Source: Acanthaster planci
Lineage: Eukaryota > Echinodermata > Asteroidea > Valvatida > Acanthasteridae
Length of the DNA: 64,000 nucleotides
Direction: 5' to 3'
Assembly: GCF_001949145.1 (NCBI RefSeq)
Contig: NW_019091358.1
Span: forward strand, 1,870,240 to 1,934,239
The notes under the pieces were generated by a model, which saw nothing but the letters and a program-made list of their open reading frames with translations, had not been told where the DNA came from and made no database searches. Position numbers and translations under genes: made by a program. Positions 39,601-50,482 of the stretch are shown here, piece after piece (positions within the stretch are counted from its first letter, which is position 1; every line of letters starts with the position of its first letter).

Positions 39601-42600
39601 ATTTCTATCCCCCCGTGCAATATGTAATGTACCAAGTGAACCTTCTAAATCCAGTACAGACCTGCTACATGTACATGTACAAAAAATATGAAAAAAGTTG
39701 CTCTAGATTACTTTGTGTCCACTTTCACTCTACCTTGAACAGCTTGGCACACTTTTGAGTCAGTCCCTGTGTACATCTTTCACATTCACCGCAGCTGTCC
39801 ATCACGGAGAACGTGATGCGGTCACCAGGTCCCAGGTTGCCATGGTTACGTCTCTCATCTTGGACAATTTCTGCTACTCCTTCATGCCCAAGGACGCTGG
39901 AAATCAACCCAGAGAAAACCTTTTATAACCAACCGGAAGTAACAACCCCAAGACATGTCCTCAATTGACAACATTTAGCATGTTCGGGGATGAAAATTTC
40001 AAACATGGAACAATTCTGATATGGATGTATAAACAGAATGATTAAAAACATTGAATCCATCATCTTGGAACACATACAGATGTATAAATTAATTCAGACA
40101 GATTATGGCAATAAACAAGTACCTTCCACTTGGTGTTAAACACATGTGTGTACACACGCTTAAGGATTGTTTTTAAGGGCTTTATAACACCTGTCATATT
40201 AAAAATAGAATGTACATGTACAACAAAAGCTTGACAAATGGATACAACTGGCAGAGAACCCATACAATTACATGTACATGTAACTTCCCTGGATGTTAAA
40301 CATGATGTGCTGACCTGCACAACATTAGTCATTTAGTTTTGTTTAATCTAATCAAAGCATGTACATGTGGGATGCTCTTTAACTTCAATGGGTATGCCAT
40401 GAAAAGAATACCCAATCTTCAGTTGTTACGATAGATCCCAAATATCTGTTCCTACATGTACATGAATACCAATTTGCCATCTGTCTGTCTTTTGTGTACT
40501 TACTAACCCTACCCACCTAGGCCCTTTTGCTAGGATACACCCACAATCCATCAAAATCCTCCAACATGTCCAACTGCCCAAAATTGGATACAGCCTCAGT
40601 ACTCCAAAAACCTCTAATATTTCTGCATAATGTTCTGTAGAAGGGTGCCACTGCCTCAATCCTTCAAAATCCTTTGGCAATTCCTCTCACAATGTTGAGC
40701 CAGTGTTAGTGGTATTCTGGAGCAGTATGGAAGATTTCATAGTACTGCACAGTACATGTACACGTAGGCCTATAACGTGGGCAGGAATTTATGCATGGCT
40801 GAACATAAACAACACAAGGTCTAACTTAAACCTTGAGAGATGTACATGTACATGTATCCTTCGCAATCAGCGATGCAAATTTGCCAAGCAGCCTCAATCC
40901 TCCAAAACCACCTGAAGGATGTTGAAGGATTGAGAATGGTTAGGGTTAGCAAATGATGGGTGAAACAGAAGTCATAACAATTAGAGTTACATGTACATGT
41001 ACACACCGTGGAGCCACATGCATAAAAGGGTACGTACAGTAAATGTTTTATGGAGAATGATCTTTGTCTATTCAAGCCAGGGAGGGGAGGGCAGGGAGTT
41101 TGTACATGTACAGTAAACACCAAAATTATTTATACCCCTTATAAATTTTAGATTTTTTGTGTTTTTCTAAAGAATGAAAGGTGGGCACATAATATTTGGG
41201 GCATAATTAAATACTTTTAGTTGTCAGGTATAAATGACTTAAAAGGCTTTGGTTTCACCTCATTTGCATAACAAAGAGAATACTACATTAATTAAATTCT
41301 GACATGCTCAGAATTATTCATACCAGAATTATTCATAGTTAATAGTCAATTGCAAAGCCCTTGTTCTTGATTACAGCGTCGAGGCGGTTTGTGTAGCTGT
41401 TTACTAGTGTATGGCACAGCTCCACGGGAATCTTGGCCCACTCTTCCTTGGGGAAGACCTCTAGCTCTTTCAGGTGTGAGGGCTTGTGGGCATGCACCTT
41501 GGTCTTTAGGGTTTTCCGAAGATTTTGATGGGATTCGGGTCTGGGCTTTTGGCTTGATCATGGTAGCACATCCACGTTGTTATCTTGGAACCATTTCTTG
41601 ACTGCCATTGCAGTATGCATACGATCATTGTCCTGTTGGTAGGTCAAGTTGGGGCCGAGATGGAGATTTTCCTGCAGAATCTGGATGTGCATGTACTGTA
41701 CCTTCTTCATAATTCCTTCTACTTTTACGAGATTGCCAGGCCCACTTCTAGGGAAACAACCCCGCAGCATGATGCTCCCACCTCCGAACTTCACGGTCGA
41801 CACAGTGGTCTTTGGGTTGAATGCTTCACTTTTCTTGCACCAAACGAAGGAAACATCCCTGTGGCCAAAGAGCTCCATTTTCATCTTGTCTGACCATAGG
41901 ACTGATGACCAAAAATGTTGATCCTTGTCTCAGTGCCCTCTAGCAAATGGGTGTCAAGCTTTTTGATGCCTGTGAGTGAGGAGAAGGGTCTTTCTTGGAC
42001 GACGCCCATGTAGCCCTTCCTTGTGCAGTGAGCAGCAGATTGTCTGGGCTGAAACCTTGATGCCCATCTCACCAAGTTGTCCTGAAGTGCCTTAATTGTT
42101 GTTACTCTGGGCTTGGAAAGAGCTCCTTGGCACACTTTCCTAACCAGATGAGGTGACACCTTCGGCTTCTGTCCACGCTTGCCGATGTTTCTCACAGTAT
42201 TGAACTTCTTGTACGTCTTGACGATGCAAATTTGTACTCTGAAGAGCTTGGAAATGGCTTTAAAGCCTTTTCCATTTTTGTGGGCATTCACAACACTCAT
42301 GCTGGAATCCTCACTGAGTTCTGTAGTTTTCGCCATGTTCTCAACAACTGAGGAAGACTCCGCGATTGCACTCTAGAAGCAGAATATTGACAATGACATT
42401 CCACAAATCAATTGAAATAGATAACATTTTTACCATACATGTATTCCTATTTGCATTGTAGCATATAATAAAAACAACATGCAGAATCTCTGAATGTCTG
42501 GAGCATGTGCATTTTGGAGGAATGTGGCCAAATACCATGACATGCAGAATGGGATGAATAATTCTGAGCATGTCAGAATTTAATTAATGTAGTAATCTCT

Positions 42601-45600
42601 TTGTTAGGCAAATGAGGTGAAACCAAAGCCTTTAGTCATTTATACCTGACAGCTAAAAGTATTTAATTATGCCCCCCAAATATTATGTGCCCACCTTTTA
42701 TTCTTTAGAAAAACACAAAAAAACCCTAAAATTTATAAGGGGTATGAATAATTTTGTTGTTAACTGTACATGTACCGTACATGTATGCATACATGCCCCA
42801 GTGCCTGACCTGGTGGGTGAATGTCACTCAGAGGGCGTGACTAATTTTCCGCTGAATGTGTACAATCCCTGCTCTGTATTAATGGAAGCACCTGAGCATG
42901 CATGAATGGTAAACGGTGCTGGCGGGTTCCAGCTCTGTCAGCCTTCATGCTTTGCTGTGAGCATGTCGTGGTGTGAATGGCAATAACCTGGGACCATATA
43001 CATGTACATGTACTCGTACATGTACGTGCTATACACTGTAACATTTTCACATTTACATGTACCACTTGTGCCATGAGTCACTACAGACAGCTCAGGAGCC
43101 CCAGGTGAAGATGGACCACTAATTGCAATCTGAACGCAATTTATCTAGAGATCTGATCAAAGTGGCATGCTGATAAATGCCAATGAGCTCTTTCTTAATT
43201 GATAGTTACATGTACTTGACATACATGTACATGTGTACATGTTCAAACATACATTGTACATATGTTCAAAAATACACATGTACACGTTACCGGTACTTCA
43301 TGTACATTGTACATAATGGTTTGAACTCAATTTCTGTTTACAATATGCCTGAATGTCCTTTTTTAAGATTAAAATTCCAAATCCCTCTCTTTTCGTCATT
43401 TGCCATCATTTTACATGCTTTTAGTCCATTTTTGTTCAAAATACATGTAAATGTGTAAAGACTCACAATGTACCTCCTTAAAGCTGACTCCTGCATGATT
43501 TTTCTACTACCTGTACACGTGAGGTGTACATAAGATGTTAAATGATGGGTTTTTTAATAATAAGTGTGCATATGAACCCTACTTAGCAAGTAATTAAAAA
43601 GGATTCTTGTTATTGAACCTACACTTTTTGACAAAACCACCCTGAAATTTAATGAGGAAACTTCGCCACACTATTATACATGTACATGTACATGTAGTTT
43701 GAATGAGGGGTGTGCATTTCCGGGTATTTTCAGATCCGGTTACCCATTTTTTGTCAACATCGGGTACCCGGCACAGGCCTAGTTTGAATGTAGTGCAAAA
43801 AAGGTTCACCTGACTTCTTAATGGACACAGCTGGTGCCCTTAAAATGTTTTTCACTTCACTTGAAACAAATGCCATCTAAGCTCTTTTGCTGCTATTTTT
43901 AACCAGTCAATTACATTAGCTGCACACATACAGTGTAAATCAAGTCCAAAAAAAATCCTACTTGTGTACCTACATGTACAATGTACATGTGTACCAGCCC
44001 TGTTTTAAGATGTCATATGCCATAAGAGGAAGCAATTCTATTTTTGGTCTTATAAAACATGAGCTTGAAATAGAACACTATGCTTTCTCCAATTATTTTA
44101 CCAAACATGGCTGTGTGTACTCCCCACGGAACATGGATACATAGATTCATTCCTGATGAATTTGGCCTTTTTAAAGTTTCAATAATAGATAATGACATCA
44201 CACCGAGGTAACACCACAGATTCTTGGTCATGTTTTGATCCTCAAATATAAACGTTTATTATTATGCCACATACATTTCCATATACTGTATGCATGCATA
44301 TCCGAAATGTCCATCATTTCCACCATAAAATACACCTAACCCATATGTACATGTACATATGTATGCAAATACACACACATTGTGCTTTTTTCACAATACC
44401 TGCATTGTTATCCAGGTCATATACGTACAGGTAGTTTGTTTTAGCAGGTTGTTTGGCCCAGCTGCAACAGAATCATTACTTCCCACCCTACAAGGTCTAC
44501 ATGTATCCATTTGCTCTTGATCCTTGGAGAGGGAAAAAGAAATTAATTTCCATCGAAGCTGTTCTCTGCCTTTTGTGCCTTCAAAACCTCGTCTAAAAAT
44601 GGACCTCTACTTAACTGTATGGGCAGTGTTTCACACGCAGATGGCAGGTACTTGCGCACAAACAAAATGGCTAAAAGGGAATGGCAATTACTGAGTGCCT
44701 TTCAAGTTACCGGGTAGCTGCGGCTACCAAGGGAATAATAATCAGATTTGGAGAAATTTTCTCTGCTGTCATTTTCTTTCTTATTCAATTTTTCTTTTGC
44801 CTGATTTACATGCAAGCTGTACTGGAAATCTTTGCAACATTCAGCACAAAAATGCTGTGCGCTGGAGTTGCCATTTCACTTTGTTACGTTTTTACGCATA
44901 CCGGTATGCGTACCGGTACCCCTGCAGCAATGTTTTCTACTATGACCACTTTCGGACTTTAATTCTTTTTTCAAGAATTGAGTCTTAACAACACTACATG
45001 TACTGAATGACTGATTGCAGCAAATTTATTTAATTTAGGTTAGAAATCTGACTTCAGTGTAAAGCAACAGTACTAAGGGACTCCTCTTTAACGCACATTC
45101 ATTAACACATGACATTCAAATATTATATGGATATCTACTTCATTATTTGTACAACAAATCACTGTTGTGCGGCTGGACTTTCGCCCATATGTGTACATGT
45201 ACATGTATACTTGCCCCACATTTCCGCTCTTGACAGACTGACACCACCCAAGTCCAAATGAGCAAACAAGCAGGTGTCTATACACATGATGTATACATGT
45301 ATGTAAATATTTGACGGGTGATGTACTGTACATGTATACAGCAAGAATAATTATGATTAGTGTGGTAATGTTAAATTGGTTCTTCTTGTGTGCTTGGGGA
45401 AATGTCAAATTAGCCAGAGCACATCACCGGGGTTATTCTTTGATGATACATGTACATGTATATCCAGACGATTTTGCTCATACATGTACATTGTACATGT
45501 ACCGGTACATGTACGTACATGTACATACTGTACATGTTTGTCACTCTAAGTCCCCTCCACCATTAGGGATCCTGCTGTCAGTGTCAGTCACCATTTTTGC

Positions 45601-48600
45601 CAACAGCAGGGTTGATAAAAAATCAAGATTTTTTTACAAATAAAAAACATCAGATTTCTAAAATTTAAATCAGTATTTTTTCATTTAAATCACTTTTTTT
45701 TTTAAATCGATCTCTGTATGAGTTGTCCAGAAGGCTTTGGTCCTTAAGTTCAAGGTATGAAATACCGTGTGATGACTAAATTGACCCACTGACTGCTGGG
45801 GTTAAGTTTATCATGTGTTGAACTGTTTATATCTAATTAAACACAAAAGTTTGCTAAGTCCAGTTAATTACTGGTACATGTACACACTAACTCCTCCTCC
45901 ATGCTTCATACATGTACATGTACAACATTTCGAGAGCCAGGTACTTGCATATACATGTACACATCTTTGGTGGTCCAATTTTCATGATATTTGGGTCTTT
46001 CCACACTAAAACATATTTACACATTTCTGTAACCAAAATCACCTCTTTCTTTAACAGTGATGAGAATCAAGAAATGAACTTTAACAATTTTACTGATATT
46101 TATATTTGTAGAGATACTGTACATGTATAGTTTACACAGTTTAATATCATTTGGTTGTTTGTTGCTAAAATAACCAGGATTTTAAATAAAATGTCCAGCT
46201 TATTTTAGGGGTTCTGGTTGGAAGTGCACATACATGTAACTGTGTCAATGCATGTTTTCAGGTTAATCTAAAATACCACTCTCATGGAGAAAAAGCAATT
46301 CATCTGTTAAACATGGCTATTACAGTGTAACATTTGAGAAATGTGTCAAAATCGACAGCTTTTGACATGTGTTTCTTTAAGTTTTCCTGAACAGGAATTA
46401 TGTATGTCACGATGTCTGTCCACAGAGTGACAAACATAAAAACCTCTAGGCTTATCTTGCCATTTTTTGAGGAGATACGGTAACCTCAACAAAAATATAT
46501 CTTCCTGAGAAAAGTTAAATTAACAATAATAGTTTGCATATTTGTGTTTTTTTATCAGATGACAAAACTAAGATTTGATTTTAGGAATCGTGAATGTCTT
46601 TCCACTATTCTGTAACATTTGTCACAACTACCGTACTTTCCCCCAAAAGTAAAAATCTTAGAAAACCTATATCTTTATGAGTGTACACATAAATCTATTA
46701 CGAAACCAAATTTAATAAAATAACAAACAATTCATTGAAAAAGTCGGTTCATTCTGCTAAAATGAAAGTGAGAAGACTGTCTGTCCCCAGGCTACATGAA
46801 TGTGACAAACGTTACATCTGTCCATGTTACAAACGTTACACATTGAGAAAAACTTACACAGTGTCATTTTAGCTGAAGTTTAATAGTTCTTTTAACAAAA
46901 ATGATTTTGAAAACTGAAAGCAAACAAGTTTGCTTCGTGAACAATTCTGTTTTTATGCTCTAATTCAAACACCACACAAATGTCTGTCCATATCAGCATT
47001 TGACAAACATGATGTCTGTCCGGTGTCCGTTTTCTTGAAATAAACTTCAGTGTTTACACTGGAATTATTTTTCTGAGACAATGAAAATTCCTAAAAGTAA
47101 ACTAAAAAAGAGTATTTAGTACTATGCAGGTAATTTTTTATTATGTTTTGAATTTCATTTTCATATTAGCCCTCCTAGTGTTTTAACCGTCAAAAACAGT
47201 CAAAAATTCCTTCCAATTGATTTCCCCCAGTACACAGACACAAGTATGGGAAATATGACTGATAGGACAACTGTGACAAGAATGCATCAAAGCATAGGAG
47301 GGTTAAAGCAACAAAGTGTCTGTGAAAACCATTATCTTCAAGAATCAACTGTAATTTCTCAAATACTGCTCAATTTATCTTTACATGTACCTTTCCCTCG
47401 CAACAATCAGAAACAGTGAAGGCAAATGTAGGCCAAAAATAATGGCAAAATTTACAGTTGGAAATTTGTCAAGCAAATGTGTCTTTTAGTGTGGACAGAC
47501 CCATTTGGTGGTTATACTGTTTAAATGCATGTAAATGTACATGTGTATAAATTAAATGGAATGGCTTTTGAATTCTTTACATGTACATGTCAGTCCTACA
47601 AAATAGAGAGTGCTGTACATCATGTCAAATAAGTGTAAAGAGAAACGTTATACACAAAATGACCCAATTCTGGTTGTGTGGAAATGTTTTAAAGGCATCA
47701 GTACAAATCCTGCCATTTCTTCCTTTCAAATACCCAAACAAAGTCAGGTGCATGTAATTTTCTTTAACCTGATTTTTGAATGATTTTTTTTAATAAAACA
47801 AATTACACGTAAATCATTTGATTGAAATCGAACAACCTTGGGTGACAGGGCGTTCCACAGCAAGTCATTAATTACAAACTTCAGTTGTAATCCTGAACAC
47901 ATGGTAATAAAATACATGTACAATGTACATGTACATAATATGTGAAGTTATTCAGCACAAAATAAATTACAATGTAAATGGCTGCAAAAATAAATGTAAC
48001 TCTACTAACAAATTCAACTTTTTCTCGAATTTGCTAGCTGGTATTCTGACGATTCATCTTGGCTAAGCATGGCATTACAATTAACATGATTAATATTAGA
48101 ATTTGTATTTATTTTTTGCTTCACTTGGTTTTGGTCGTTTTTTGTTTGGCTTTTTTTTCATGAAAGATCAAGAAGTTTGGATAGGGTCCATTTACATACA
48201 CGTGTGCAACTTGGTGCTCGTTCAATTAAGCAGACTGTACAACAGGCATGCCTAGCACCTCCAAATACATGTATGCGCACAGTCATTGGCTGTGCAAAAA
48301 AAGGGAAAAAACCGTGTTTGTATGGACAATGCATCATTTGCTTTATAATCACTGAGATGATCAAATTATATTTTTATCTACCAGGCCTAATAAGAGAGTT
48401 TTCCATCTTCCCCGTAATTTTGGCAGGGAAACGACAACTTTCAAAATCCTACAGAACATTACAATGTACCTCCATACTGGTGACAAATTGCAGTGCCTAC
48501 ACGTACACATGTACATTTACTTCGGCCGACTGCATAACTGCCAAAGATCGTGTAACTTGTATCGTAAAGGTACCTTTGTACATGTGCATGATTTCATACA

Positions 48601-50482
48601 TAACGAAACACGCAGCCTTTGTTTTGTACATGTACATGTATGCACATGTATATGGTATGCCAACTGTAGCATCTGTCCATGTTTTAGTTTAGTGTACATG
48701 TGCATGTAGATCCTGCTAGTGTATTTACACGTTACTTACAGTATGTACATTGTACATGTACATGTAAGTACTGGTACTGGTTCATGTTGTTGATGTTTAC
48801 ATGTATCTACATGTACATGTACTGTAGTTGATAACACACACTAGGCCAGCATTGCCAGAATGTGCAATACAAAATATGGCCCACTGCAGTCACTGGTATG
48901 GATCATTAATCCAGCCACCGGAATTAGTTCTAAGCCATTACTGTGCTGGCACCAACTTCACACAGGTGGGTAAGCAGGTGTTCCATGTAAGTAACTGCAG
49001 AGCTCCCACCAATTGGGTGTAATCACTCCAACGACTTACCAAAATGTGCACGTCTCTCAAGTTTAGGAACATACATGTATGTATGCACATGAGCGCGACA
49101 CCACTACAATAATCAAACAAAACTATTACTACATGTATTTGTTCGGCAGGTACATGTAATTTGCATTAATTCATCACTCTTGGAAATTAGAAATTAGAGA
49201 ATGTGTTCTGAACTTACAAAATCATATGACTGGGGCATGAAAAAAAAAGACCCCTACTTTCTGGAATTACCCATTCACAAGATGGCGTTCAGAACTTCAT
49301 GTACATATAGTGCAATTGGGGACAAAATAATTTATTTGCCTTAAAAGAAATCCTCCACAGCAACCAATCAAGAAAAGACAATGAAATATCCTGCTTTCTA
49401 ATGAACATACCGGCAGGACTCAATTTAAAACAGTAAAAGGATAATCTGGTGACTTTCAGGGATTTGACAAAAATTTGAATTTGAAATGGCCTGGGCTGGG
49501 TCTCAAAATTAATCCTTGGCCCTTGTGTCCTGATGGGGGTCAGTGCTAGTTCTGCACCTTTTAATCACACTGCTCACATGATAACTTGGTCACAAACAGA
49601 GAATTTAATCATTCGATGGTATCGATTCAATGCCGACACTAAAATAAAAAGTGCAACTGGAAGAAGGCAAAACTACATACATGTACATTCCCAATATTAT
49701 GCTAAACAAAGAAACTAAATAGTGTAATCTCAAATTTATATCAATGGCCTTGATCCAAAACAAACTTTAACTAACTTAAGGCACAAGGAAAGATAACATG
49801 GAAATGCTGGCTAAAACAGAAACAGTTCCAATAACTTCCATACACGTGTACAGACAACACTAATTTTCCCTTAAAATGTTATAACAGCCGTCAGAAAGTG
49901 AGAACATATCCCAAAAAGCGAAATTTAGCTAAGAAAATTCCAAAGCAATTAGGCCTTCTTAGAAAACAGTTTTTTCAGACAAGTCTCTATACTAGGTTTG
50001 TACACGGGGGTATCAAGTGTTGTCCGTACATGTATATGGAACTCTTTCCGCTAAAACTTAACCCTCTTACACTAGGGCCCAGGCTTATTTTCTTGATTTT
50101 GCCAGAGGTAGGAACTCAGGCAGCAGTCATGAAGGTTATGGTAATTGGAATAAATTAGAATTAATACTGCCGATGATGTTCCATGTTGTATAACGTAGTG
50201 TGTACACATGTGTACATGTACATGTACATTAAATAAGTACGTATTGTACTGTACATACTGTACATGTACATGTAGTAACCAGTGACGTTAGGCCTACCTT
50301 GGAGTTTCCTCGATTCGTTTCCCCTGTAAAGTGTGCACATCAGAGCCACATATCGTGGCCAGTCGGATTTTGGCAAGAACTTGCCCCGGTTCAATCTGTG
50401 GTATAGCTGAGCTGTCCACGATATACTGAGGGCATTTCCGGGCCCCTAGGAAAACAGCCCGTTTGCACATGTCGTGTGCCAT
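27427..50482 (-). CDS. Zinc-dependent medium-chain alcohol dehydrogenase, seven exons
   Basis: A spliced minus-strand gene encodes 357 residues, the usual MDR length. CDS segments are 50482-50298, 39896-39734, 39262-39053, 32219-32087, 31190-31141, 29460-29316 and 27614-27427 (stop). Every junction is GT-AG and in phase. Cys45 (ICGSD) and His66-Glu67 (LGHEG) form the catalytic zinc site; Cys97, 100, 103 and 111 (CGECERC...C) are the structural zinc lobe; GAGLLG at 187-192 is the Rossmann loop, with Asp in CTDPK near its second strand. A late GIHNYSHQHL motif and the short loop resemble a bacterial subgroup annotated as phosphonate-catabolism-associated ADH; that comparison is from memory. It probably oxidises an alcohol with NAD(P)+ in the cytosol; the substrate is unknown. 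The start ATG has a purine-rich context (GCAGGAATGG); the frame upstream of it is open but lacks ATG. Confidence 0.9.
28829..28902. mobile_element. TTAACCCTCCTATG end of a piggyBac-like repeat, cut by the gap
   Basis: TTAA followed by CCCTCCTATGCTG at 28833 matches the inner end of the 133-bp element at 47170-47302. TTAA targets and CCC-type ends are piggyBac features. The other end would lie in the run of Ns. Confidence 0.4.
28903..29141. other. Assembly gap
   Basis: 239 Ns lie within the last intron of the dehydrogenase (between exons 6 and 7). All exons expected for the family are present outside the gap, so no coding sequence of that gene is missing. Confidence 0.98.
29142..29315. other. 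Intron sequence beside the gap with an open minus frame
   Basis: Continuing exon 6 without splicing gives an uninterrupted frame to the gap edge (for example SKARAYVPPNG and NPPIGEDFCKRYG). It has no match to MDR C termini. It may be chance, part of a transposon, or a retained-intron isoform. Confidence 0.3.
29316..29460 (-). CDS. Dehydrogenase exon 6
   Basis: 145 nt between TTGTTTGGAG and GTAACA. Encodes VCGVGAAINLGMLLLKPGG, YILAGLVHPDS and IIRKCLTIKG. The reading frame stays open past the donor for about 57 codons until the N gap, so intron retention would not immediately truncate it. Exon 7 fits the family better. Confidence 0.9.
30604..30823. mobile_element. Foldback element of about 220 bp
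   Basis: The two halves are imperfect inverted copies: GTGGTGGCACCATGCA on the left with TGCATGGTGCTACCGC on the right; GATATCTC with GAGATATC; GGGTACTCAATGTTTTGGA with TCCAAAACGTTGAGTACCC. Arms are about 90-95 bp with a loop of about 25 bp. It lies in a dehydrogenase intron and has no coding capacity. Confidence 0.75.
31141..31190 (-). CDS. Dehydrogenase exon 5 (50-bp microexon)
   Basis: Acceptor ATTTTTGTAG at the upstream side, donor GTACAG at the downstream side. With the one base from exon 4 it encodes GKESEVLQDGAVDAVIE, supplying the xVDAVIE strand that must precede VCG in this family. Without it the reading frame and the fold break, which is strong evidence that it is real. Confidence 0.85.
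32087..32219 (-). CDS. Dehydrogenase exon 4
   Basis: 133 nt after CAATCAG and before GTAAGT. It opens with GAGLLGIYACALLHDAGFG, the Rossmann glycine motif, then IYCTDPKANRLK, where the Asp after the second strand suggests NAD+ preference by family analogy. It ends with one base of a Gly codon (phase 1). Confidence 0.9.
32220..39052. other. Intron 3 of the dehydrogenase
   Basis: 6.8 kb of AT-rich intron with scattered TACATGTACATG runs (for example near 33210, 34585, 34660, 36540, 36715, 36950). Similar TGATGnCnTCAnGATGACATTA motifs recur at about 35310, 35490, 35695 and 36030, perhaps an old tandem or dispersed repeat. No gene recognised. Confidence 0.5.
39053..39262 (-). CDS. Dehydrogenase exon 3
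   Basis: 210 nt (70 codons) from CTGCATAG|TATGGC to ATTCAG|GTGAGC. Includes NGCYASHIILHEGT, the KLPDSV strand and AAPVNCALAT, which carries the conserved Pro-x-x-Cys-A region before the nucleotide-binding fold. Phase 0 at both ends. Confidence 0.9.
39734..39896 (-). CDS. Dehydrogenase exon 2
   Basis: 163 nt after TTTCCAG and before GTAGAG. It carries LGHEGVAEIV, GPGDRITF and the full structural-zinc lobe with four cysteines spaced C-x2-C-x2-C-x7-C. It ends in phase 0 at KLFK, which joins to YGH in the next exon. Confidence 0.9.
40503..40948. mobile_element. Repeat with CTAACCCT/AGGGTTAG ends
   Basis: CTAACCCT at about 40503 and AGGGTTAG at about 40941-40948 are inverted. The interior repeats the theme CCTCAATCCTnCAAAA in direct and inverted form (near 40590, 40655, 40885 and 40925). 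The hairpin at 21934-21986 has the same words, so this is a dispersed family in the window. Located in intron 1 of the dehydrogenase. Confidence 0.5.
41111..42766 (-). mobile_element. Tc1/mariner transposon in a TA target
   Basis: Ends CAGTAAACACCAAAATTATT (left) and, read inverted, CAGTTAACAACAAAATTATT (right) lie between TA dinucleotides (41109-41110 and 42767-42768). The terminal inverted repeats are about 210 bp and nearly identical over CATACCCCTTATAAATTTTA and onward. The insertion sits inside a TACATGTACATGTA tract. Length is 1656 bp. The transposase runs on the minus strand, the same sense as the host gene intron 1. Confidence 0.9.
41340..42336 (-). pseudogene. Tc1-like transposase, inactivated
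   Basis: The N-terminal part starts MAKTTELSED with a helix-turn-helix region (KAISKLFRV, KRGQKPKVSP). A frameshift in the middle (about 42080) separates it from HFWSSVLWSDK, KMELFGHR, GGGSIMLRGCF and YQQDNDRMHTA. The WSD and QQDND aspartates are recognisable. After NVDVLP a stop replaces the expected Trp, a further shift follows, and the position of the third catalytic acid (the E of NPIEN in the family) reads Lys. The copy therefore cannot transpose by itself. Confidence 0.85.
42980..43320. repeat. TACATG hexamer cluster
   Basis: Several runs of TACATGTACATGTAC with variants (CATGTACACG, ACATTGTACA) occur close together. The hexamer is self-complementary, so each run is a palindrome. In the frames it reads YMYM, TCTC or HVHV, which generates artificial reading frames. 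Confidence 0.8.
45190..45530. repeat. TACATG hexamer cluster
   Basis: Dense palindromic runs around 45192-45210, 45450-45460 and 45480-45535 (TACATGTACCGGTACATG). The same repeat occurs throughout intron 1. Confidence 0.8.
45607..47841. mobile_element. Probable hAT-like element of about 2.2 kb, related to the one at 4066
   Basis: The left end CAGGGTTGATAAAAAATCAA is followed by repeated TTTAAATCA blocks, as at 4066. At 47775-47840 a right end with AAATCATTTGATTGAAATCG and AACAACCTTG is inverted. The flanking 8-mers (GCCAACAG and GGTGACAG) are only partly alike, so the two ends may not belong to a single insertion. The interior has no transposase frame and contains spaced TGTCTGTCC and TGACAAAC motifs and the MITE at 47170-47302. 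Confidence 0.5.
47170..47302. mobile_element. 133-bp TTAA-flanked MITE
   Basis: CCCTCCTAGTG at the left and GCATAGGAGGG at the right are inverted and bordered by TTAG (47166-47169) and TTAA (47303-47306). This fits a piggyBac-like MITE with one mutated target copy. The same end occurs at 28833, with looser matches near 38578 and 50060. Confidence 0.6.
48480..48830. repeat. TACATG hexamer cluster
   Basis: Many TACATGTACATG(TA) runs interleaved with unique bases. They account for the long but meaningless plus-strand frame at 48177-48692. Confidence 0.75.
50190..50280. repeat. TACATG hexamer cluster next to exon 1 donor
   Basis: ACATGTGTACATGTACATGTACAT and a further TACATGTACATGTAGTA run lie 20-110 bp inside intron 1 of the dehydrogenase, close to its donor. 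Confidence 0.75.
50298..50482 (-). CDS. Dehydrogenase exon 1 (coding part)
   Basis: Encodes residues 1-61 and two bases of codon 62: start MAHDMCKRAV, the GroES-like first strand, and the ICGSDVH zinc ligand. The donor is CCAAG|GTAGGC. Phase 2 completes a Ser codon (TPS-VLGHEG) with exon 2. A second ATG four codons on (MCKRAV) is the alternative start. Confidence 0.85.

Noticed and set aside
43715-43785. CGGGTAnnnn...CGGGTACCCGG segment as a transposon end
   Set aside because: No partner end or target duplication found.
44681-44962. Hydrophobic 93-codon plus-strand frame like a small membrane protein
   Set aside because: T-rich intron sequence gives hydrophobic residues by chance; two overlapping frames are equally open.
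48177-48692. 171-codon plus-strand frame
   Set aside because: It begins at TTG and its length depends on TACATG tracts that read YMYM or HVHV without stops; no domain.
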